Positions 8,694 to 17,308 are shown, counted from the first letter of the stretch. The stretch is DNA of 64,000 nt from CADEFX01 sp046154585 (GCA_046154585.1 JBJXDX010000017.1:1-64000), one strand, 5' to 3'. A program made the numbers and translations. The notes: a model not told the origin generated them from the sequence alone.

Positions 8694-9911
8694 ATGCAAA
8701 CTTCATCCGCCAAAGCCGCGCTGCCGCTGTGGGCGCTGATCACGATCGTCGGCATCATCGTCGGCGTCTCTATGGGGCGCAGCCAGTCCATGGGGCTGTA
8801 TCTGCCGCCCGTGACCCAGGCGCTCGACGTAGGCCGCGAATCGTTCGCGCTCGCCATGGCGCTCGCGCAATTGCTGATGGGGATTGGCGCACCGCTGTCA
8901 GGCGCGCTGATCGACAAGTTCGGCGCCGGACGCATCGTCGTCCTCTGCGTGCTTGCGGCGATGGCCGGGCTCTATTTCATGTATGCGGCCACATCAACGG
9001 CAGACCTGCTCATCAGCGGTATCCTGATGGGCGTCGGCGTCAGCGGCACGGGCGTCACGTCGCTGGTCGGGACCATCGGCCGGCTCGCGCCACCCGAAAA
9101 GCGTCTCAGCGCCATCGCCTCCATCGGCATGGCAGCCGGCATCGGCGGCTTCGTGTCTCTGCCGGTCATGCATTTTCTGATCGAAATGGTGGGATGGCAG
9201 CAGAGCCTGTTGTGGCTGATCCTCATCACGGCATTTCTGATCCCGCTCGCGTGGCCGCTTGGCGGCAAGCCCGAACCCACCGCCGGCCTCGTGCGCAAAC
9301 AGACGGTCCGCGAAGCGCTCTCCGAGGCCGCGCGCCATCCGAGCTACTGGTACCTGATTGCCGGATTTTTCGTGTGCGGCTTCCACGTCGCCTTCATCAT
9401 GGTGCATCTGCCGGCGTTTGCGATCGATCAGGGATTGCCGAGCTGGGTCGGACCATTTGCGCTCTCCGTCGTCGGCATCGCCAATATCATCGGCACGTAT
9501 ATCGCGGGCCAGTCCGGCCGCTTCATCGAGAAGCGCCGCGGCTTGAGCCTCATCTACTTCGGCCGCTCGGTGCTCTTCCTCGGCTTTCTCTTTCTGCCGA
9601 TGACACCGGCGACCGTCATCATTCTCTGCGGCCTCCTGGGTCTGTTGTGGCTGGCTACAATTCCGCTCACCAGCGGCCTCGTGGCGACGTTCTTCGGCAC
9701 CACGTGGATGTCGATGCTGTTCGGCATCGTCTTCCTGTCGCATCAGGTCGGATCGTTCCTCGGCGTGTGGATCGCCGGCCGGCTCTTCGACATGACGAAG
9801 TCCTACGATGCCATGTGGTGGATCTCCATCGCGCTCGGTCTTGTCGCAGCGCTCGCGCACTGGCCGATCCAGGAGAAGCCGGTGGCGCGATTGGCAACCA
9901 CCAACACGTAG
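8694..9911 (+). CDS. MFS transporter
   Basis: A 405-residue membrane protein with about 12 hydrophobic segments in two six-helix halves. The loop between helices 2 and 3 reads GALIDKFGAGRIVV, the usual MFS motif A position (GxLaDrxGrrr). The midpoint cytoplasmic loop is GGKPEPTAGLVRKQTV. No binding-site signature identifies the cargo; linkage to marR and a thioesterase suggests an organic anion or drug. The converging VOC gene begins after a GC-rich hairpin. Confidence 0.9.
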   Translation: MQTSSAKAALPLWALITIVGIIVGVSMGRSQSMGLYLPPVTQALDVGRESFALAMALAQLLMGIGAPLSGALIDKFGAGRIVVLCVLAAMAGLYFMYAATSTADLLISGILMGVGVSGTGVTSLVGTIGRLAPPEKRLSAIASIGMAAGIGGFVSLPVMHFLIEMVGWQQSLLWLILITAFLIPLAWPLGGKPEPTAGLVRKQTVREALSEAARHPSYWYLIAGFFVCGFHVAFIMVHLPAFAIDQGLPSWVGPFALSVVGIANIIGTYIAGQSGRFIEKRRGLSLIYFGRSVLFLGFLFLPMTPATVIILCGLLGLLWLATIPLTSGLVATFFGTTWMSMLFGIVFLSHQVGSFLGVWIAGRLFDMTKSYDAMWWISIALGLVAALAHWPIQEKPVARLATTNT

Positions 9912-9918
9912 GCACAGA

Positions 9919-9954
9919 GCGGCCGGCGCGCCTTTTGAGACGCCTGCCGGCCGC
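9919..9954. terminator. GC-rich hairpin between convergent genes
   Basis: GCGGCCGGC (9919-9927) and GCCGGCCGC (9946-9954) form a perfect 9-bp stem between the MFS gene (plus) and the VOC gene (minus). There is no clear T-run on either side, so it is at best a weak bidirectional terminator. Confidence 0.5.
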
Positions 9955-9963
9955 CGCCAATTC

Positions 9964-10371
9964 TTACGACTTCGCCTGGTGCACCTCGATGATGTTACCG
10001 GCGGGATCGTAGAAGAAGATCTGATACCAGCCGCCCATCGCCCACGTGCCGTAATCGGCGAACGGTACGCCCTTTTCCGTGAGCTCTTTCTTTACCGTCT
10101 CGATGTCGTCGGTGCGAAAGGCGATGTGGCCGCGCTCCAGCGGATTGATCTTCTGGTCGCGGCGGAAGCCGACGTTCAGATCCTGGTCCGACAGGTGAAA
10201 CTGCGCCGCGCCGTCTGTCACGAACGCTACGTGGCCGGGGTAATCCTTGTTGCCGATGCGGTTCCCCGCCAGCGTCGGCTCCTGCTTCAGGCCGAGCACG
10301 TTGCGATAGAAGTCGTCCATCGCCGGCGTGTTCTGCGAGCACAGGTTCAAGTGGTGGAATTTCAGGTTCAT
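9964..10371 (-). CDS. VOC family (glyoxalase/dioxygenase-like) protein
   Basis: A 135-residue vicinal-oxygen-chelate fold protein with the paired beta-alpha-beta-beta-beta modules: MNLKFHHLNLCSQNTPAMDD with H7 as likely metal ligand, GHIAFRTDDIE in the middle and FFYDPAGNIIEVHQ at the end, where the glutamate is a second ligand. The ATG at 10371 is chosen because AAGGAGGAAAT lies directly upstream. The family includes glyoxalase I, ring-cleavage dioxygenases and resistance proteins; the exact reaction is unknown. Confidence 0.85.
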   Translation of the reverse strand: MNLKFHHLNLCSQNTPAMDDFYRNVLGLKQEPTLAGNRIGNKDYPGHVAFVTDGAAQFHLSDQDLNVGFRRDQKINPLERGHIAFRTDDIETVKKELTEKGVPFADYGTWAMGGWYQIFFYDPAGNIIEVHQAKS

Positions 10372-10455
10372 GCTGGGATTTCCTCCTTCTGAAGCGCAAA
10401 GCTTAACGCAGTTTTCCTCGTGTTTCATGTGAAACACGGCTGCTGCGATCACGCC

Positions 10456-10526
10456 GAGCAGGATCGTTTCGCATGCACCTCCCTTGCCGCATGCAGAGCG
10501 CCTCGGCCGAAACGTGACTCCTGCTC
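10456..10526. repeat. dispersed hairpin repeat, GAGCAGGA family, copy 1
   Basis: GAGCAGGA (10456-10463) and TCCTGCTC (10519-10526) bound a 71-base element whose interior also pairs (CGTTTCGC...; ...CGAAACG). Its reverse complement aligns along its whole length with the element at 37355-37430, sharing TCACG(T/C)TTCGGCCG, GATCCTGCTC and GAGCAGGA. It lies in the gene-free stretch 10372-10852, which otherwise contains only the minisatellite at 10760-10850. Confidence 0.75.
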
Positions 10527-10759
10527 GCCTTTACCAATTTCAGAGCGCGATTCGCGCGGATGTGGCGAAGTCGCGCTACGTGCGATCGCGCTCTGGTACG
10601 CGCCTTGCACTTCCATCCGTGCACGCGATGGAGATGCCCCATGATGAAGCTGTGGCACGCTTTGACAGCTTGGAAGCGCAAACCGAAACCGGAAGCGTGG
10701 GTCATCGGCTACGAGGATTAATCGTTACTCTCAACCATCTCCGTTAGGCCGCTGGTGTC

Positions 10760-10850
10760 CCGGACACCCATACGGACACCCCACGGACACCCATCCGAAC
10801 ACCCACCGGACACCCCTCCGAACACCTACCGGACACCCTCGGACAACACC
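10760..10850. repeat. degenerate minisatellite, about 8 copies of an 11-12 bp unit
   Basis: Eight imperfect copies of CCGGACACCCN follow each other with a period of 11-12 bases (variants ACGGACACCCC, CCGAACACCCA, CCGAACACCTA). The array sits immediately after the stop codon of the CoA-transferase gene. The unit length is not a multiple of three throughout and the array is not in a coding frame of a real gene. There are no spacers, so it is not a CRISPR array. Confidence 0.8.
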
Positions 10851-10852
10851 GT

Positions 10853-12058
10853 TCAGATCACCCCGTCCCGTCCGAGTGCCTCAATCTCCTCCACCGAGAG
10901 CCCGAGCCATTCACCGTAAACATCCCCGTTGTGCTGTCCGACCCTGGGACTCGGCACTGTTTCCACCTTCTCCGCGCCATGAAACCGCAGCGGCGACGTC
11001 GGCACCACGATCTCGCCCAGGTCCGGATGGTCGATGCGCTCCAGCATGCCGCGCTGATGCATGTGCGGATCGTGCATCACCTCCGCCAGGTCGCGCACCG
11101 GCGATGACGGCACGCGGTGCCGCTTCAGAATCGCGAACGCCTCCGCCTTCGTCTTGGTCCGCGTCCACGCCTCGATGAGCCCGTCGACCTCCGCCATCAC
11201 CTGCACGCGCGCGGCATTGTTGGCGAAGCGAGGCTCGCCCCTCAGCTCCGGCTTGCCGATGGCGTCGAGCACCCCGTGCCAGTGCCCCTCGACGACAGTG
11301 ATGATGGCGATATGGCCGTCCGCCGTCGCATACACGTTGTAAGGCGCAATCGCCAGCCCGCCGTGCTTGTTGCCGGTGCGCGGCGGCACACCACCCTGCG
11401 AGTTGTAGAGAAAGCTCAGGTTCGATGCGAGCGCCGGATAGATGCTCTCCTGCATCGCCACCTCGACGAGCCGCCCGCGCCCCGTGATCGTGCGCTCGTA
11501 CAGCGCCGTCACCACCGCGGCGTAGAGATGGATGCCGCTCATGAAGTCGACGACCGCCGGCCCGGCCTTCACCGGCGGCCCGTCGGCGAACCCCGTAATG
11601 CTCATCACGCCGGACGCCGCCTGCACCGTCAGGTCCATGGCGAGGTTGTCGCGATCCGGCCCGTCCAGGCCGTATCCCGTGCCCGACGCATAGATCAGCC
11701 GCGGATTGATCTCGGACAGCACGGACCACCCGACACCCAGCCGCTCCATCACGCCCGGCGCGAAATTCTCCAGCAGCACGTCGGCCTTCGCCACCATGCG
11801 CTTCAGGAGATCGCGTCCGCGCGCGTCCTTCAGGTTGAGCGTCACGCCGCGCTTGTTGGAATTCAGCATCGCGAACGGCAGCGTCGCACTTTTTCCCACC
11901 GTTGCCCGCAGGCGCGCCGCCTCGCCCTGCCGCGGTTCGATCTTGATGATGTCGGCGCCGGCCTTCGCCATCAGCAGCGTCGCGTAGGGCCCCTGATAGA
12001 TCTGCCCGAGGTCGATCACCGTCACGCCCGCCAGCGGACGGTTGGCACGCGCGCTCAT
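10853..12058 (-). CDS. class III CoA-transferase (CaiB/BaiF family)
   Basis: A 401-residue family III CoA-transferase. The N-terminal LAGVTVIDLGQIYQGPYAT and KIEPRQGEAAR, the NLNSNKRGV-like region (LNSNKRGVTLNLKDARG) and the catalytic-aspartate region AMDLTVQAASGVMSITG are all typical. These enzymes move CoA between carboxylic acids. The ATG at 12058 overlaps the TGA of the upstream acyl-CoA dehydrogenase (ATGA), indicating translational coupling. The pair probably activates an acid and then desaturates its CoA ester. The donor and acceptor are unknown. Confidence 0.92.
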   Translation of the reverse strand: MSARANRPLAGVTVIDLGQIYQGPYATLLMAKAGADIIKIEPRQGEAARLRATVGKSATLPFAMLNSNKRGVTLNLKDARGRDLLKRMVAKADVLLENFAPGVMERLGVGWSVLSEINPRLIYASGTGYGLDGPDRDNLAMDLTVQAASGVMSITGFADGPPVKAGPAVVDFMSGIHLYAAVVTALYERTITGRGRLVEVAMQESIYPALASNLSFLYNSQGGVPPRTGNKHGGLAIAPYNVYATADGHIAIITVVEGHWHGVLDAIGKPELRGEPRFANNAARVQVMAEVDGLIEAWTRTKTKAEAFAILKRHRVPSSPVRDLAEVMHDPHMHQRGMLERIDHPDLGEIVVPTSPLRFHGAEKVETVPSPRVGQHNGDVYGEWLGLSVEEIEALGRDGVI

Positions 12059-13221
12059 CTGAGGCTCCCGCCGAGAAGATCGCGCGCGATCACGTGGCGC
12101 TGCACCTCGTTTGGCCCTTCGCCCACGCGGCGGATGCGCATCTCGCGATACCAGCGCTCGAACGGCAGATCCTTCGTCATGCCATAGCCGCCGTGGATCT
12201 GCATGGCCCGGTCCACCACCCGCCCGCCGGCCTCCGTCGCCACCAGCTTGGCCATGCCGGCTTCCATGCGAAACGGCTCGCCGCGATCCGCCTTGTCGGC
12301 CGCCGCCAGCGTCAGCCACAGGCTGCTGCGGATATCCAGCTCGTTGTCGATGATCATCCACTGCACCGCCTGCCGTGTCGCCAGCGGCGCGCCGAACGTC
12401 TCGCGCTGCTTGGCATAGTCGATGGCCAGCTCCTGCGCCTTCACCGCCACGCCGATGCACGCCGCCGCATACGGAATGCGCTGCCGCGACAGGCGCTCGT
12501 TGGCAATCGCAAATCCGCCGTTCACCTCACCCAGCACGTTGGCATTGGGCACGCGCAGGTCCTCGAACTGCAGTTCGGTCGCATAGTGCGACGAGCGCAG
12601 CGTGTGCACCACGCGCCGCACGTGAAACCCCTTCATGTCCGTATCGACCAGGAAGCACGTCACGCCGCCGCGTCCCTTGCTGGCATCGGTGCGCGCAAAC
12701 ACCAGCCCGAAGTGCGCGCGATCTGCTCCCGAGATGAACACCTTCGAGCCGTTGATGATCCAGTCGCTGCCGTCGCGCACCGCGCGCGTGCGGATGGCGC
12801 GCGCCGGATCGCTGCCGCCGGACGGCTCCGTCAGCCCGAAGAACCCGCGCTTCTCGCCACGCAGCATCGGATAGAGGTAGCGCTGCTTCTGGTCCTCCGT
12901 CGCCTCGTAGAGCTGCGCCAGCCCGGCACTGCCGAACACGCCGTAGCACGGCACGTAGAGGCCGGCGCGATGCTGCGTCATCTCAACCGCCATCAGCGTG
13001 CGCGTGACCATGTCGACGCCCGCGCCGCCATACTCGGCCGGAATATCGAGCCCCCAGAACCCCATCTCGCGCACTTGTCTCGTCAGCCGCTCGAAGTCCT
13101 CGCGCGGCAGCTCGCTCGCATCCGGATCGAGCTTCGCCTCCAGCGGCACGATCTCCTCGCGCACGAAGCGCCGCACCGTGGCCACGATCTGCTTCTGCTC
13201 TTCGGTCGGCTCGAGATTCAT
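12055..13221 (-). CDS. acyl-CoA dehydrogenase
   Basis: A 388-residue flavoprotein of the acyl-CoA dehydrogenase superfamily. Recognisable are FGLTEPSGGSDPARAIRTRA (flavin/substrate binding), IINGSKVFISGA, QIHGGYGMTKDLPFERW and VGEGPNEVQ, where the glutamate lies at the catalytic-base position. It introduces a trans-2 double bond into an acyl-CoA, passing electrons to ETF. It is the first gene of a two-gene operon with the overlapping CoA-transferase. A GAGG ribosome-binding site precedes the start. Confidence 0.95.
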   Translation of the reverse strand: MNLEPTEEQKQIVATVRRFVREEIVPLEAKLDPDASELPREDFERLTRQVREMGFWGLDIPAEYGGAGVDMVTRTLMAVEMTQHRAGLYVPCYGVFGSAGLAQLYEATEDQKQRYLYPMLRGEKRGFFGLTEPSGGSDPARAIRTRAVRDGSDWIINGSKVFISGADRAHFGLVFARTDASKGRGGVTCFLVDTDMKGFHVRRVVHTLRSSHYATELQFEDLRVPNANVLGEVNGGFAIANERLSRQRIPYAAACIGVAVKAQELAIDYAKQRETFGAPLATRQAVQWMIIDNELDIRSSLWLTLAAADKADRGEPFRMEAGMAKLVATEAGGRVVDRAMQIHGGYGMTKDLPFERWYREMRIRRVGEGPNEVQRHVIARDLLGGSLR

Positions 13222-13233
13222 GCGTAGGTCCTC

Positions 13234-13305
13234 AGCGAATAGCGAGTAGCGAATGGCGAATAGAAAAAAGCCGCTTCATTTCTCGTCTCCTACTCGCTAT
13301 TCGCT
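13234..13305. repeat. 15-bp perfect inverted repeat with 42-base loop
   Basis: AGCGAATAGCGAGTA (13234-13248) and TACTCGCTATTCGCT (13291-13305) pair perfectly; additional copies of the GCGAAT motif lie just inside the left arm. It separates the stop of the GIY-YIG-like gene from the start region of the acyl-CoA dehydrogenase gene and may act as terminator of the former. The loop contains an A-run on the plus strand (TTTTTT on the minus strand). Confidence 0.65.
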
Positions 13306-13307
13306 CA

Positions 13308-13646
13308 TCACAACGGACTCAACCGCCCGAGCCGCACCGGCGGATCGGCGCGATTGACGAGCGGCAGCTCGCCGTGATCGGCCACGTGCAGCATCAGCAG
13401 CTCCTGATACCGCGAGGTGTACTGCTGGTTGACCTCGCAGCGAAACTGCGTCGCCCCGCCCGGCCGCTCCGCGAGCGCCTTCTCCAGCTCGCTCCTCAAC
13501 CCGAACAAACTGCGCCCGCCCGCAAACCCCACGTACACCACCGTCCCCCCCGCATCCGCCAGCTGATACACCCCCAGCTGCCCCGGCAACGCCTTCACCG
13601 CCTCCGGCGCCAACTCAACCCACGGCTTCGTCATGCGGATGGACAT
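13308..13646 (-). CDS. small protein with GIY-YIG-like motif
   Basis: A 112-residue protein. Residues about 23-45 read LGVYQLADAGGTVVYVGFAG, matching the GIY...YIG spacing of GIY-YIG nuclease-fold domains, and an arginine follows in SLFGLRSELEKAL. I do not recognise the family, and it lacks an obvious catalytic glutamate, so nuclease activity is doubtful. The ATG at 13646 is chosen for its GGAGGG ribosome-binding site. The gene stands alone beside a 540-base gene-free stretch. Confidence 0.7.
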   Translation of the reverse strand: MSIRMTKPWVELAPEAVKALPGQLGVYQLADAGGTVVYVGFAGGRSLFGLRSELEKALAERPGGATQFRCEVNQQYTSRYQELLMLHVADHGELPLVNRADPPVRLGRLSPL

Positions 13647-13931
13647 CGCAAAACCCTCCGCCTCGAAGCGACTGGCTGTGGGGCGCAATCAGAACGTCGG
13701 CGTAAAAATACTTCCCCTCCCCTTGCGTTCCCGGAGGAGCCGCGCTCGCGCCTCCGGCGCGACGCGGGGCCATCCGGAATCTTTCCCGCCAGCGAACCCA
13801 CGTTGCAGCCGCCAAGGAAGGCCAAACGCTTGAGCATCACGGCCAAGTGTGAAGACCCCGGATCGGCGCGTTGGCACGCACCGTCCGGGGACGCAAATTG
13901 AGAGATATGCGCGTCTCCGCCTACCCCTCGT

Positions 13932-14030
13932 GTCATCCCGGGCAAGCGCGGGCCGAGGCGACGGCGAAGGTATGAAGCGGAATTTCCCGCGCGCGACCCG
14001 GGACCCAGTGTCTCGTGCGGAGCACGGCTT
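13932..14030. repeat. dispersed repeat, CCCGGGCAAGCGCGGG family, copy 1
   Basis: The element opens with GTCATCCCGGGCAAGCGCGG and closes with CGCGCGCGACCCGGGACCCA followed by GTGCGGAGCACG. Ends pair (CCCGGG with CCCGGG). Four further copies in this window are at 23928, 43205, 44817 and 53675. It occupies part of the gene-free stretch 13647-14189, in which I see nothing else. Confidence 0.8.
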
Positions 14031-14189
14031 CGCCATGAGCGCGGCAGCCAACGGATCGGCTCCATCCACGCGGAGGAAACCCCGCGTACACATTTCGCGA
14101 CCGCTACAGCCTTCCATGCAAATGAGGTTCCATCGAGACCTTCGCCCGCGTCTGCTTCGCATCCCCGCGCGAACGCCTTCCTCATTGCC

Positions 14190-14945
14190 CTAACGCCCCT
14201 TGAACTCAGCCTTGCGCCGCGCCAGCCGCGCCGCCATGCCCTCCTGCGCATCCTCGGACATGCGCACCTGCTCCACCAGCCGGTCCACATCCTCGTGCGC
14301 GATCTGATCGCGGAACGCCATCTCGCGCACGATCAATGCCTTCATGGCCTTGAGCGACAGCGGGGCATTGTTGACAAGCCGCCGGATCACCGCTTGCGCC
14401 ATCGTCTCCAGCTCGGTTGGCTCCGCCACATGCGAGATGACGCCGAGATCGTAGAGCCGTTGCGCCGGTAGCGGATCGCCCAGCAGCAGAATGCGCCGCG
14501 TCGTCACCGGCCCCGCCACCTCCAGCAGCTTCTTGGCCAGGAACCAGCTCGGCGCCAGTCCGATCTGCGCCAGCGACATGCCGAAGCGCGCCGCCGTGCT
14601 CGCCACGACGAGATCGCAGTGCAGCGCCAGCTCGTTGCCGCCGGCGATGGCATCGCCCTGCACCACGCCCACCACCGGCAAAGGATACGTCTCGATGGCG
14701 TGCAGCATGCCCTCAATCGCGGACTCGCCCTGAGGCCGCGCGGCCCGCTCGTTGAGATCGAGCCCCGCACAGAACACCGGTCCCGCCGCGCGAATGACCG
14801 CAACGCGCTCCTCCGCCGCCGGTGGCGTCGTGAACACGCGCTGCAGCTCGGCCATCATCTCGCCGTCGAGCGCGTTGCGCTTCTCGGACCGGTTGAGCAG
14901 CACGTGCCGTACCGCACCCTCCACCCTCCACTCGATCTTCGCCAT
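14190..14945 (-). CDS. enoyl-CoA hydratase/isomerase family protein
   Basis: A 251-residue crotonase-fold protein. LLNRSEKRNALDGEMMAEL, GPVFCAGLDLNERAA (oxyanion-hole CAG(L)D), VVGVVQGDAIAGGNELALHCDLV and FGMSLAQIGLAPS are the family blocks. The second block has GG-N-ELAL, consistent with an oxyanion hole, but one hydratase glutamate position is replaced by L-A-P-S, so isomerase or another crotonase reaction is possible. The ATG at 14945 has a GAGG ribosome-binding site; the frame extends upstream but lacks family similarity. Confidence 0.9.
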   Translation of the reverse strand: MAKIEWRVEGAVRHVLLNRSEKRNALDGEMMAELQRVFTTPPAAEERVAVIRAAGPVFCAGLDLNERAARPQGESAIEGMLHAIETYPLPVVGVVQGDAIAGGNELALHCDLVVASTAARFGMSLAQIGLAPSWFLAKKLLEVAGPVTTRRILLLGDPLPAQRLYDLGVISHVAEPTELETMAQAVIRRLVNNAPLSLKAMKALIVREMAFRDQIAHEDVDRLVEQVRMSEDAQEGMAARLARRKAEFKGR

Positions 14946-15070
14946 GGCGTTCCTCAGCACGTTGCGCTCGTTCTGTGCAGCGAAGCACGCCCCGCGCACT
15001 GAGGGCAAGAGCGCGCGTACCCCGAAGATGACACGGAGGCCGCCGCAATCGACCCCGTCTCGCGCGCATG

Positions 15071-15236
15071 CTAGTGTGATGATCGAGAAATTCGCCGACA
15101 TTTGCCGCACATCCTGGAGCGAATTTCTCGATCTGAATCACACTAGAACTCTATGATGCTAGTGTCCCTTTGGATTCCGAAGTTCGCTCCCGGACTAGCA
15201 ACGAGATCAGGCGAACTTCGGAATCGGGACACCAGC
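15071..15236. repeat. two adjacent large inverted repeats with CTAGTGT ends
   Basis: Element 1: CTAGTGTGAT (15071-15080) with ATCACACTAG (15137-15146), and ATCGAGAAATTCGC (15082-15095) with GCGAATTTCTCGAT (15119-15132). Element 2: GCTAGTGTCCC (15159-15169) with GGGACACCAGC (15226-15236, one mismatch), and GATTCCGAAGTTCGC (15173-15187) with GCGAACTTCGGAATC (15211-15225). Both start CTAGTGT and have TTCGC at the inner arm, so they are related elements side by side in the gap between the hydratase and the serine hydrolase genes. Confidence 0.85.
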
Positions 15237-15268
15237 GTCCCGGCCGAACCCAACCGCAAGGATGCGCC

Positions 15269-16405
15269 GTGCCCGACACCACGACCTTCGTCCCAGCGCC
15301 GAATGCTTCGCCCTGGGAGCAGCTCACGCCCGGCGATGCCGGCTTCGATCCCGCTAAACTGAAATCTGCCATCGACTACGCCAATACGGCCGAGAGCCCC
15401 TGGCCGCGCAGCTTCTACTACCCTGACGGCCGCTACGTCGGCATCGTCGAGTGGAACGAGACCGGCCCCTGGAGCGAGATCGTCGGTCCCGTCAAGTCGC
15501 GCGAAGGCCCGGCCGGCCTCGTGCTGAAAGGCGGACGCGTCGCCGCCGAGTGGGGCGACACCGCCCGCACCGACATGACCTTCAGCATAGCCAAGAGCTA
15601 CCTCGCCGTGCTCGCCGGCCTCGCCGTTGCCGATGGCCTCATCACCAGCGTCGACGAACCTGTCGGCGCCACCGTCAAGAGCCCGCACTTCGCCAGTGCC
15701 CACAACGCGCGCATCACCTGGCGCCACCTGCTGCAGCAGTCGAGCGAGTGGCAGGGCGAGCTTTGGGGCAAGTCGGACCAGGTTGATCACAACCGCCAGC
15801 TCGGCGTCGGCGCCGACAACAGCCGCAAGGGCCACGCCCGCGAGCTGAAAGCGCCCGGCACCTATTACGAGTACAATGACGTGCGCGTGAACCTGCTGGC
15901 CTACTGCCTGCTGCAGCGCTTCGGCCGCGCCCTTCCCGAGATCCTGCGCGAGCGCGTCATGGACCCCATCGGCGCCTCCAAGGACTGGCAGTGGCACGGC
16001 TACAGCACATCGTGGGTCGAGCTGAATGGCCAGCGCGTGCAATCCGTCTCCGGCGGCGCCCACTGGGGCGGCGGCATGTTCATCAGCACGCGCGATCACG
16101 CCCGCCTTGGCCTGCTGGTCGCGCGCAATGGCCGCTGGAGCGACCGCCAGATCCTGCCCGCCGCCTGGGTCAAGGACATGCTGACGCCGTCCCCCACCAA
16201 CGAGGGTTACGGCTACCTCTGGTGGCTCAATCGCGGCGCCGCCCGCTATCCGAGCGCCTCGGCTTCCAGCGTTTTCGCCCTCGGCGCCGGCACCAACATG
16301 ATCTGGATCGACCCCGAGCACGATCTCGTCACCGTGCTGCGCTGGATCGACAAGGCCAAGATCGACGGCTTCTTCTCCCGCCTCCTAGCTGCCCGCACGG
16401 GCTGA
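15269..16405 (+). CDS. serine hydrolase, beta-lactamase/class C penicillin-binding fold
   Basis: About 378 residues starting at a GTG with AAGGA seven bases upstream; the frame is open 33 codons further but that part lies within the inverted repeat. Active-site motifs: SIAK (SxxK, in DMTFSIAKSYLAVLAG) and YYEYNDVRVN, giving the tyrosine. LLVARNGRWSDRQILPAAWV and GYGYLWWLN complete the family signature also seen in 6-aminohexanoate-dimer hydrolase and EstB esterases. No signal peptide is evident, so a cytoplasmic amidase or esterase is more likely than a cell-wall enzyme. Confidence 0.87.
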   Translation: MPDTTTFVPAPNASPWEQLTPGDAGFDPAKLKSAIDYANTAESPWPRSFYYPDGRYVGIVEWNETGPWSEIVGPVKSREGPAGLVLKGGRVAAEWGDTARTDMTFSIAKSYLAVLAGLAVADGLITSVDEPVGATVKSPHFASAHNARITWRHLLQQSSEWQGELWGKSDQVDHNRQLGVGADNSRKGHARELKAPGTYYEYNDVRVNLLAYCLLQRFGRALPEILRERVMDPIGASKDWQWHGYSTSWVELNGQRVQSVSGGAHWGGGMFISTRDHARLGLLVARNGRWSDRQILPAAWVKDMLTPSPTNEGYGYLWWLNRGAARYPSASASSVFALGAGTNMIWIDPEHDLVTVLRWIDKAKIDGFFSRLLAARTG

Positions 16406-16538
16406 TCTGCGCCGACGCCCGCCGCGACGTCAATTCAGCGTCATGCGAACCGCCGCATGCCCCTGACACCCGGATGACGGCGGCGCGTCATGGTCCCTCC
16501 CGCGCCCGCTCGATCGGGCACGCTTTTTGGAGGAGACC

Positions 16539-16841
16539 ATGACGGATCATGTGACACCCGGCGACAGGCCGCCCGCCCGCGAGCAGGCGGACCAGGAGAT
16601 CGCGCGCGTGCTCCAGCAGGAGATGATGTCGCGCCGTTTCATCACCAATGCCCCGCACTGCCCCCGCCTGCAGAGCGGCGTGCTGCTCGTGTTCATCGGC
16701 GTGCTGATGCTGCTCGTGATGCAGCAGGTCATATCGCCGGACCCGGCCATGCAGATCGCGCATCAGCAGCGCGGCGCTCCTTCCGCCACCGGCGCCATCA
16801 ACAGACACATCCACCCCGTGCTCGAGCGCAACGACCCGTAG
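16539..16841 (+). CDS. small single-pass membrane protein, unknown
   Basis: A 100-residue protein with a polar N-terminal half (about 45 residues), one strongly hydrophobic segment (about residues 46-64, LLVFIGVLMLLVMQQV) and a short polar tail. The start is placed at the second in-frame ATG, directly behind GGAGGAGACC. I recognise no family. It is monocistronic and converges with a GNAT gene. Confidence 0.7.
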   Translation: MTDHVTPGDRPPAREQADQEIARVLQQEMMSRRFITNAPHCPRLQSGVLLVFIGVLMLLVMQQVISPDPAMQIAHQQRGAPSATGAINRHIHPVLERNDP

Positions 16842-16843
16842 AG

Positions 16844-16865
16844 CGGGGCGCGCTTCTACGCCCCG
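16844..16865. terminator. 7-bp hairpin between convergent genes
   Basis: CGGGGCG (16844-16850) and CGCCCCG (16859-16865) pair across an 8-base loop; the right arm includes the start of the GNAT stop region. It may end transcription of either gene. The T-run is poor. Confidence 0.4.
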
Positions 16866-17308
16866 ATCCGCTTGCTCATGTAGACCGTGAAGCCGCCCTT
16901 GAACTCTTCTTCCCGGTCCACGCGATAGCCGAGCCGCTGATAGAGCGCGACGTTCCCGGCAAAGCTCTTGTTCGTATAGAGCCGGAGCACGCCGTAGCCC
17001 ATGGCGCCTGCCACCGTCTCGGCATGCGCCATGAGCCTGCGCCCGAGTCCCTGCTTCTGAAACGCCGGCGCCACCGCCACGTTCTCGACCAGCAGGTGAT
17101 CGTCCTTCGCGATCGTCTCGATGAGCGCTGCCAGCTCACCATCCACGTACAGCAGGTCGAAGCGATGCTTGGCCATGGCTGCCTCGTAGTCGGCCGCCAT
17201 CGGCAGCGGCTCGCGCCCGATCACCGGCACCCACTTGGCATACGCCGCCCGCGTCAGCGCCCGGATCGCCGCCGCATCCCCCGCCACCGCCTGCCGCATT
17301 TCTTCCAT
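16856..17308 (-). CDS. GNAT family N-acetyltransferase
   Basis: A 150-residue acyltransferase. The acetyl-CoA-binding motif A is clear: ENVAVAPAFQKQGLGRRLMA (Q/RxxGxG/A), followed by NVALYQRLGYRV near the C-terminus. The acceptor substrate cannot be told. The ATG at 17308 (MEEMRQA) is preceded by a GGGAGGGG run; an ATG three codons later is an alternative. Confidence 0.88.
   Translation of the reverse strand: MEEMRQAVAGDAAAIRALTRAAYAKWVPVIGREPLPMAADYEAAMAKHRFDLLYVDGELAALIETIAKDDHLLVENVAVAPAFQKQGLGRRLMAHAETVAGAMGYGVLRLYTNKSFAGNVALYQRLGYRVDREEEFKGGFTVYMSKRIGA

Noticed and set aside
10372..10452. N-terminal extension of the VOC protein to 10452
   Set aside because: AAGGAGG directly precedes the inner ATG at 10371, and the VOC fold starts there.
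10760..10850. CRISPR array
   Set aside because: Units are contiguous, 11-12 bp, with no spacers and no cas genes nearby.
13932..14030. insertion sequence remnant
   Set aside because: No transposase fragment or target duplication visible; it fits a short palindromic repeat family better.
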